Source of the DNA: JANSYP01 sp039184415
GTDB lineage: Bacteria > Pseudomonadota > Alphaproteobacteria > Rhodobacterales > Rhodobacteraceae
Assembly (NCBI GenBank): GCA_039184415.1
Contig: JBCDBB010000077.1
Span: 1 to 18,604 of the forward strand
Reading direction: 5' to 3'
DNA: 18,604 nt
In this document: positions 14,084-18,604 of the stretch, piece by piece
Layout of the letters: each line of letters starts with the position of its first letter
How positions within the stretch are numbered: the first letter of the stretch is position 1
Notes under the pieces: generated by a model
What the model was told of the DNA's origin: nothing
Seen by the model: only the letters and a program-made list of their open reading frames with translations
Databases searched by the model: none
Program-made: the position numbers and the translations under genes

Positions 14084-14626
14084 GCCAGACGACCACACAA
14101 CGCCCCGCCGACACGAGAGACCGGTCCCCGTGTGAACAGCCGGATCCGTTCGTCCGAAATCCGATTGATCGGAGCAGAAGGCGAAAATGTCGGGGTGACC
14201 ACGCCCGCCCGCGGCATGGAGCTTGCCGAACAGGTCGGGCTCGATCTTGTCGAAATTTCCCCCAACGCGACGCCGCCCGTGTGCAAGATCATGGATTTCG
14301 GCAAGTTCAAGTACGAACAGCAGAAACGCGAAAGCGAAGCACGCAAGAAGCAGAAGACGATCGAGGTGAAGGAGGTGAAATTCCGACCCAACACCGACAC
14401 GCACGACTACGACGTCAAGATGCGCAACGTGTTCAAGTTTCTTGAAAACGGCGACAAGGTGAAAGTGACGCTGCGCTTCCGCGGACGCGAGATGGCGCAC
14501 CAGAATCTCGGGCGCGACCTGCTGGAGCGCGTCGCCGACGACACCAAGGACATCGGCAAAGTCGAGAACATGCCGAAGATGGAAGGCCGTCAGATGGTGA
14601 TGATGATCGGCCCGCTCGCCAAGTAG
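14081..14626 (+). CDS. infC: Translation initiation factor IF-3 (181 aa from the ATA start)
   Basis: IF3 binds the 30S subunit, keeps it apart from 50S and checks start codon and initiator tRNA. From ATA 14081 the product begins (M)ARRPHNAPPTRETGPRVNSRIR, followed by the IF3 N-domain (IRLIGAEGENVGV, LDLVEISPNATPPVCKIMDFGKF), a lysine-rich linker (about 90-105), and the C-domain with KVTLRFRGREMAHQNLG and ending MVMMIGPLAK. The length of 181 equals normal IF3. Starting at GTG 14132 would lose 17 conserved residues. The frame has no stop for some distance upstream of ATA, but no other start carries a Shine-Dalgarno sequence. The gene stands alone: a terminator follows directly and rpmI-rplT are not adjacent. 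Confidence 0.95.
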   Translation: MARRPHNAPPTRETGPRVNSRIRSSEIRLIGAEGENVGVTTPARGMELAEQVGLDLVEISPNATPPVCKIMDFGKFKYEQQKRESEARKKQKTIEVKEVKFRPNTDTHDYDVKMRNVFKFLENGDKVKVTLRFRGREMAHQNLGRDLLERVADDTKDIGKVENMPKMEGRQMVMMIGPLAK

Positions 14627-14651
14627 GCGGACCGCAATCGGTTCGCAGAAA

Positions 14652-14672
14652 GGCCCGCCCCAGAGGCGGGCC
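14652..14672. terminator. Rho-independent, probably bidirectional terminator after infC
   Basis: GGCCCGCC (14652-14659) and GGCGGGCC (14665-14672) form an 8-bp GC stem with the loop CCAGA. It is followed by GTTTC on the + strand and TTTC on the - strand. It lies 25 bases after the infC stop and 9 bases beyond the ureG stop, so it can serve both convergent transcripts. The T-tracts are short. Confidence 0.85.
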
Positions 14673-14681
14673 GTTTCATGT

Positions 14682-15314
14682 TCAGGCCTCCACTCCGGCC
14701 GGGAGAAGTCCGCCAGCACTGGCCAGAAACCTCACCACCTCGTTAACCCCACGCCCATGACGCATCTGCGCCATGACGAAGGGGCGTCCGGCGCGGGCCG
14801 CGGCGGCATCGCGCTCCAGTTCGTCCAGCGAAACGCCGACATGTGGCGCCAGATCTGTCTTGTTGATCACCAGCAGGTCGGATTTGGCGACGCCGGGACC
14901 TTTCTTGCGCGGGATGTCCTGACCCGCCGCGGTGTCGATGACGTAGATCGTCAGATCGGCCAGTTCCGGGCTGAAGGTTGCGGCGAGATTGTCGCCGCCG
15001 GATTCGATCAGCACCAGATCCAGGTCGGGAAACCTCTCCGTCAAATCGGCCAGCGCGGCAAGGTTGACCGACGCGTCCTCGCGGATCGCGGTATGCGGGC
15101 ACCCGCCGGTCTCGACGCCGCGGATCCTGTCCAGTGGGAGGACCTGCGCGCGCATCAGCGCCTCGGCATCCTCGCGGGTGTAGATGTCGTTGGTCACCAC
15201 AGCCATGGAGAGACGCGGCGCGAGCGCACGGCAGAGCTGCTCGGTCAGTGTCGTCTTACCGGCGCCCACCGGGCCGCCGATCCCGACACGCAGCGGGCCG
15301 TTTGGACTGATCAT
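14682..15314 (-). CDS. ureG: Urease accessory GTPase UreG (210 aa)
   Basis: UreG is the SIMIBI GTPase that, with UreE, UreF and UreD/H, delivers nickel to the urease active site. The P-loop GPVGAGKT is at residues 14-21, the Ni/Zn-binding Cys72-Pro-His74 (GGCPH) follows, then ESGGDNL (switch/G3 region) and the guanine-specificity motif NKTD. The length of 210 is typical. AGGAAAGGAAG precedes the ATG on the reverse strand. It is the last gene of the ureEFG block, 30 bases after ureF, and faces infC across a shared terminator. Confidence 0.96.
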   Translation of the reverse strand: MISPNGPLRVGIGGPVGAGKTTLTEQLCRALAPRLSMAVVTNDIYTREDAEALMRAQVLPLDRIRGVETGGCPHTAIREDASVNLAALADLTERFPDLDLVLIESGGDNLAATFSPELADLTIYVIDTAAGQDIPRKKGPGVAKSDLLVINKTDLAPHVGVSLDELERDAAAARAGRPFVMAQMRHGRGVNEVVRFLASAGGLLPAGVEA

Positions 15315-15344
15315 CGACAGCTTCCTTTCCTCTTCAGGCCCGGT

Positions 15345-16004
15345 TCAACTGCGAAATAGCCGGACCTCCGCGATTTCATGGGCCATTGCGGCAATGTCCG
15401 CGCGCGGAACGGCGGTGGCGAAGTCCTCCGGCCCGGCCTCTGCCAGGTCCCGCGCGAGGATGGTGATCTTCGGCGCGAGCCGGTCGAGCACGCCCTGCCC
15501 GGCCGTTTGGCCCAACGGCACCGCTCGGGTCGCCACGGCAACCAGATTGCCCGCAAAACCCTGGAGATAGAGCGCGATCACCACACTGGTCGCAAGGGCC
15601 AGCGACCGCACCTGAATGCCCACGACGACGGGCAACGCCGCCGGCGCAACGTCGGTGCCCAGAAGCGCATTGGTCGTGCGGGCAAAGGCGGTGCCCTGGG
15701 CGAACGTTTCCTCCCAGCGTTCGCGCGAGGGCGCAAGCGCGGCGGCCAGGGCTGCCAGTTCACCGTCAGGGAGCACGCGCCGATGGGCCAGCGACAAGAT
15801 GAGCGCGTCGCTCCGCCCTGACCCGGCCATCAGGAGATCCCCGAGCCAGGTTTCCAGCGCAGCCGCGTCTCGAGCCTCGCCGCTGGCAATCACGGTTTCA
15901 AGCCCATGGGAGAAGGCAAACGCTCCCAGCGGAAAGGCCGGCGACAACCACTGCGTCAGACGCAGCAGATCGCCAAGATCCTCGGGCGCCGCTGCATCCT
16001 TCAT
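15345..16004 (-). CDS. ureF: Urease accessory protein UreF (219 aa)
   Basis: UreF bridges UreD/H-bound apo-urease and the UreG dimer, and acts as a fidelity factor for nickel insertion. The protein is helical and shows LLRLTQWLSPAFPLGAFAFS and GLETVI near the N-terminus, the most conserved UreF segment. Later helices include ERWEETFAQGTAFARTTNALL and the central SLALATSVVIALYLQGFAGN. It starts by ATGA overlap with the ureE stop (16001-16004), so translation is coupled. The length is normal. UreD, its partner, is not in the window. Confidence 0.95.
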   Translation of the reverse strand: MKDAAAPEDLGDLLRLTQWLSPAFPLGAFAFSHGLETVIASGEARDAAALETWLGDLLMAGSGRSDALILSLAHRRVLPDGELAALAAALAPSRERWEETFAQGTAFARTTNALLGTDVAPAALPVVVGIQVRSLALATSVVIALYLQGFAGNLVAVATRAVPLGQTAGQGVLDRLAPKITILARDLAEAGPEDFATAVPRADIAAMAHEIAEVRLFRS

Positions 16005-16447
16005 CCGTGCGAATGCCCCATGGTGCGTCCATAGCCGTAGGCCCCGCCCTCCGGCGCGAAAGGCGCAGACACCCGCCGCAGGTCCGCCCCCAGCCCCCGC
16101 AACATGTCTTCGAGCACGTGGTCGGCGGCGATGAGCAGCCGGTCGGGCGCGATCTGGCAGGGCGTGTGACGGTTGCCGATGTGCCAGGCCAGCCGAGGAA
16201 GGTCGCCGCGGATCTCGATCAGTTCCTGAGCCGCCGCGAGCACGGCAACACGCGTGCCATCGGCAAACAGAAAGGCCTCACCCGGGCGGATATCCCGCGC
16301 TGCTGGCAGATCGACGAGAAACGGAACACCGTCATCGCGGCTCAGCCGTTTGCGGCGCAACAGGCGGTCTTCATGGGTAAGAGACACAGTGGGATCTCCG
16401 GGCTGGGCCGGAACGATCTCGTGCGACACAGGCAATGGATCGGTCAT
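16001..16447 (-). CDS. ureE: Urease accessory nickel-binding protein UreE (148 aa)
   Basis: UreE is the metallochaperone that hands Ni to UreG. The N-terminal peptide-binding-like domain has LTHEDRLLRRKRLSRDDG and GEAFLFADGTRVAVLAA. The metal domain has LPRLAWHIGNRHTPCQI with the conserved bridging His, then the C-terminus GYGRTMGHSHG, a very short His tail rather than the His-rich tail of Klebsiella. ATG 16447 is chosen by homology; no clear Shine-Dalgarno sequence precedes it. An in-frame GTG at 16495 also lacks one. The usual upstream neighbour ureC is 1.66 kb away, so this block needs its own promoter or long read-through. Confidence 0.94.
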   Translation of the reverse strand: MTDPLPVSHEIVPAQPGDPTVSLTHEDRLLRRKRLSRDDGVPFLVDLPAARDIRPGEAFLFADGTRVAVLAAAQELIEIRGDLPRLAWHIGNRHTPCQIAPDRLLIAADHVLEDMLRGLGADLRRVSAPFAPEGGAYGYGRTMGHSHG

Positions 16448-16604
16448 AGCGCGAAGTGACCACGCCTTCCGGGCAGAGACAAGCGGATCCGGCACCGAGG
16501 ACCGGACCGCTCACCCCCGTCGCGGGCGTTACCCGGAGCCGAAACGGGCTCGATTAGCGGGATGCACAGCATACTTCCTGTCGGCGGCGGCGGCACTGGT
16601 CAAA

Positions 16605-16841
16605 TCAGGCCGCCAGGGGCGTTATTCGGTGGCGCAGCACATGGGCCGGGATCTGATCCCGCGTGAGCCCCAGCAGAGACAGCTCTGCGTCGGTCTTCGC
16701 ATTGAGGCGCAGAGCTTCGCGCCGGCAATAGCGGCGCATTTCGCCGGGATTGAAGCCCAAACCCACCGCAGCGAGATACTGGTCGATCAGCGGGTCGATG
16801 GGGGGCACGAAAAACACGTCGGTTTTCAGGTATCGCGTCAT
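16605..16841 (-). CDS. Small DUF1127-like protein (78 aa)
   Basis: GAGG lies seven bases upstream of ATG 16841 on the reverse strand. The product begins MTRYLKTDVFF and is soluble. The second half, LNAKTDAELSLLGLTRDQIPAHVLR, resembles the DUF1127 helix motif (L-x-x-x-D-x-E-L-x-x-L-G-L-x-R-x-x-I). The first half is longer than in classical DUF1127 proteins. Some short DUF1127 proteins act in RNA and nutrient regulation in alphaproteobacteria, but I do not infer that function here. It lies in the direction of ureEFG, 157 bases before ureE, and could share a transcript with it. That 157-base gap shows no clear promoter. Confidence 0.7.
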   Translation of the reverse strand: MTRYLKTDVFFVPPIDPLIDQYLAAVGLGFNPGEMRRYCRREALRLNAKTDAELSLLGLTRDQIPAHVLRHRITPLAA

Positions 16842-16921
16842 TTGGAAACCTCATGTGGAACACGCGGGTTTCCTCCCTGCACGTCGATGTAATGCGGTTA
16901 CGGTGAACAACCAATGACCGG

Positions 16922-16940
16922 AATGCTGCATCGCAGCATT
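16922..16940. promoter_or_regulatory. Perfect palindrome in the divergent region between the 78-aa gene and the EamA permease
   Basis: AATGCTGC (16922-16929) and GCAGCATT (16933-16940) are perfectly inverted with a three-base centre ATC. It lies 81 bases upstream of the 78-aa gene's start and 142 bases before the permease start. The position suggests an operator for one or both genes. The TTTT at 16939-16942 makes a terminator-like structure on the + strand possible, but no + strand gene ends there. Confidence 0.5.
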
Positions 16941-17081
16941 TTGAGTGCTCTGTGACCTCGCCACAACTCCAAACCTCGCATTGCCAAAGACCAACTGCTT
17001 TGCGTCCAACCGAAGAAAACCCAACCATTGGACCCGGAATGGGCTAGCGTGACCCTGTTGAGGACAGGACGGAGCACGGTA

Positions 17082-18110
17082 ATGCCATTTCACTTTTGGG
17101 GCTTGACCGAGGCAGAAAAGATTGTCGGAACCGCCGAACAGGATGTCGACCGCGATGCGAAAGCCATCGAGGCGGATGCCGAGGAATTGGTGGACGAGGC
17201 CAGATCATCCGAAACCGCCGGCTACATCATCGGGCTGTTGGGTTGGGCGATCGCGGGGACCGTTTTCGTAGCCGTCAAATATGTTCAGGACGAAATGCCG
17301 CCCTGGACCATGGCCTGGGCGCGCGCACTCCTCACCGCACTGATACTGACGCCTTTCTTTGTCGCACATTTCCAGGAACTCGGTCAGTTCCTGCGGCGGC
17401 ATGGGCTGCATGCCCTTGCGATTGGCGCGATCGGGCTCGGCGTGACTCAGGGGACCATGTTTTCCGCACTCCACCAGACCACCGCCGTCAATGCCGGCAT
17501 AGTCTTTGCACTGGCTCCAATCATCACCATGGTGATGGCACGGTTTGTCCTGGCCGAAGCGATGAGCGCGCTGCAATGGCTGGGGGTGTTCATCGCCTTC
17601 GCCGGAGTTGTCACGGTCACGGTCCAGGGCGATCCGGAGCGCCTCGCGGGGCTTCAGATCGGTCTGGGGGAGCTTCTCGCGCTGCTGGCCGCGGTGCTGT
17701 TCGCAATCTATACCGTGTCCCTCAAACGGGCTCGGTTTCAGCTGTCACGTGTTCCGCTACTCGGGATCATGCTCTTCGGCGGCGCGATCGGCGCGGCCCC
17801 TTTCGCGCTATGGGAATACAGCCAGGGTGAGCATGACAACCTTGGCCGGAACGGGTATCTGGCGCTGCTCTACATGGCGATCGTCGGCGGCGCGATCCTC
17901 TACACGCTCTTCAACTGGTCGGTGGAGATCCTCGGCGCCGGGCGCGCGGGCGCACTGGTCTACACAAACCCGATCTTTGTGGCGTTCTTTGCCTGGCTGA
18001 TCCTGGGCGAACAGCTGGAATGGTATCACTATCTGGGTGCATCCATTGTAGCAGTGGGCGTGGTTCTGATCCTGCGCGGACGGCCGAAACCCGTGCCGAG
18101 CGCAAGCTAG
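17082..18110 (+). CDS. EamA (DMT superfamily) permease with acidic N-terminal extension (342 aa)
   Basis: ATG 17082 has GGAG at 17071-17074, seven bases upstream. From about residue 47 on there are ten hydrophobic segments in two EamA repeats, for example GYIIGLLGWAIAGTVFVAVK (TM1), AGIVFALAPIITMVMARF in the first repeat and AGALVYTNPIFVAFFAWLIL in the second. This is the pattern of drug/metabolite exporters of the inner membrane; the substrate is unknown. Unusually, about 45 residues precede TM1, strongly acidic and helical (EQDVDRDAKAIEADAEELVDEA). Family members normally begin at TM1. The gene lies opposite to the urease genes, between ureC and ureE, and its TAG stop overlaps the ureC stop in CTAG. 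Confidence 0.9.
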   Translation: MPFHFWGLTEAEKIVGTAEQDVDRDAKAIEADAEELVDEARSSETAGYIIGLLGWAIAGTVFVAVKYVQDEMPPWTMAWARALLTALILTPFFVAHFQELGQFLRRHGLHALAIGAIGLGVTQGTMFSALHQTTAVNAGIVFALAPIITMVMARFVLAEAMSALQWLGVFIAFAGVVTVTVQGDPERLAGLQIGLGELLALLAAVLFAIYTVSLKRARFQLSRVPLLGIMLFGGAIGAAPFALWEYSQGEHDNLGRNGYLALLYMAIVGGAILYTLFNWSVEILGAGRAGALVYTNPIFVAFFAWLILGEQLEWYHYLGASIVAVGVVLILRGRPKPVPSAS

Positions 18111-18604
18111 TACAGGAAATAGCGCTGCGCCATCGGCAGGTCCGACGCCGGTTCGCATACCAGCAACTCGCCGTTGGCGCGGACCTCATAGGTTTCGGGG
18201 TTGACCTCGATCTCCGGGGTCTCGGCATTCATCACCATGTCGGCCTTGGAGATTTCACGGGTGTTCGCGACCGGTGCTGTCTGCTTGGCCAATCCAAGGC
18301 TTCGTCCGATATCTTCGGCCTGCGCCGCCGCACTGACAAAAGTAACGGCCGAGTTCTCGACCGAGCGGCCAAAAGCCCCGAACATCGGGCGCGTATAGAC
18401 CGGTTGCGGCGTCGGGATAGACGCGTTCGGATCGCCCATCTGTGCGCAGGCAATGGTGCCGCCCAGAACCACCATCTCGGGCTTCACTCCGAAGAAGGCG
18501 GGGTTCCAGAGGCAGAGGTCCGCCCGTTTGCCCGGCTCGATACTGCCGATCTCATGGGCAATCCCGTGGGCGATGGCGGGGTTGATCGTGTATTTGGCGA
18601 CATA
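18107..18604 (-). CDS. ureC: Urease alpha subunit UreC, C-terminal 165 residues (partial)
   Basis: The frame is open to the window edge and ends at TAG (18109-18107). The visible part includes YTINPAIAHGIAHEIGSIEPGKRADL, then FFGVKPEMVVLGGTIACAQMGDPN, SVTFVSAAA-like text (read here as AVTFVSAAA), the Asn/Glu-rich EIEVNPETYEVRANGE, and the end PMAQRYFLY. These are the conserved C-terminal segments of the catalytic subunit. The nickel-ligand His residues and carbamylated Lys lie upstream, outside the window. The C-terminus looks intact. The next gene on this strand is not ureE but the 78-aa gene, with the EamA permease opposite in between. Confidence 0.96.
   Translation of the reverse strand, partial: YVAKYTINPAIAHGIAHEIGSIEPGKRADLCLWNPAFFGVKPEMVVLGGTIACAQMGDPNASIPTPQPVYTRPMFGAFGRSVENSAVTFVSAAAQAEDIGRSLGLAKQTAPVANTREISKADMVMNAETPEIEVNPETYEVRANGELLVCEPASDLPMAQRYFLY

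Noticed and set aside
14132..14626. infC starting at GTG 14132
   Set aside because: It lacks a Shine-Dalgarno sequence and removes the conserved IF3 N-terminus that is readable from ATA 14081.
13805..14719. 304-codon open frame on the - strand across infC
   Set aside because: Antisense to infC, with a His/Leu-rich composition typical of shadow frames and no recognisable domain.
16448..18106. Mobile element between ureC and ureE
   Set aside because: No transposase, terminal inverted repeats or target-site duplication is visible. The content is a normal permease and a small gene, and the CTAG stop overlap argues for an old junction.

Overview
The window reads as a chromosomal segment of a GC-rich alphaproteobacterium, most likely a Rhodobacterales (Roseobacter/Rhodobacter type). 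This is inferred from three things: the block DUF2849 - cysI - cysH - DUF934 - fpr divergent from an Lrp/AsnC regulator, a ferredoxin-NADP reductase ending in AFVG, and a xylose isomerase of the alphaproteobacterial type. I see no insertion sequence, transposase, CRISPR array, tRNA or rRNA. No database search was possible, so families are named from motifs and memory.

Region 1 (1-7258, + strand) is one long sugar operon. It begins with the last residues of a CUT1-type ABC permease. Then come a doubtful 34-codon ORF, a 62-aa two-helix membrane protein, a VOC/bleomycin-resistance-like protein, two different MalK/UgpC-type ATPases, a fused DhaK-DhaL dihydroxyacetone kinase, xylulokinase (xylB) and xylose isomerase (xylA). 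The junctions from 99 to 1855 all overlap by 4 or 8 bases, as does xylB/xylA, so translational coupling is expected. The core logic is import of a sugar, isomerisation of D-xylose to D-xylulose, and phosphorylation to xylulose-5-phosphate. The DhaKL enzyme is not needed for this route and is the main biochemical puzzle of the window.

Region 2 (7249-8601) holds a second VOC protein, convergent with xylA and overlapping its end, and a DUF533/TerB-like protein.

Region 3 (8629-13368) is assimilatory sulfur reduction. An Lrp/AsnC regulator is divergent from DUF2849, siroheme/4Fe-4S sulfite reductase (cysI), 4Fe-4S APS reductase (cysH) and DUF934, with fpr following after a 70-base gap. The divergent promoter region carries three GGAACA motifs and an 11-bp palindrome abutting a likely -10 box. 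Together the genes take APS to sulfite to sulfide, with Fpr a plausible source of reduced ferredoxin.

Region 4 (13370-14672) holds a small signal-anchor protein, a 477-base gene-free stretch with a good sigma70-type promoter, and infC (translation initiation factor IF3). The infC gene appears to start at an ATA codon and ends at a clear hairpin terminator.

Region 5 (14682-18604) is a urease locus on the - strand: ureC (cut by the window edge), then ureE, ureF and ureG. A 1.66-kb stretch separates ureC from ureE. It holds an EamA-type permease on the opposite strand, whose stop codon overlaps that of ureC, and a 78-aa DUF1127-like small protein.
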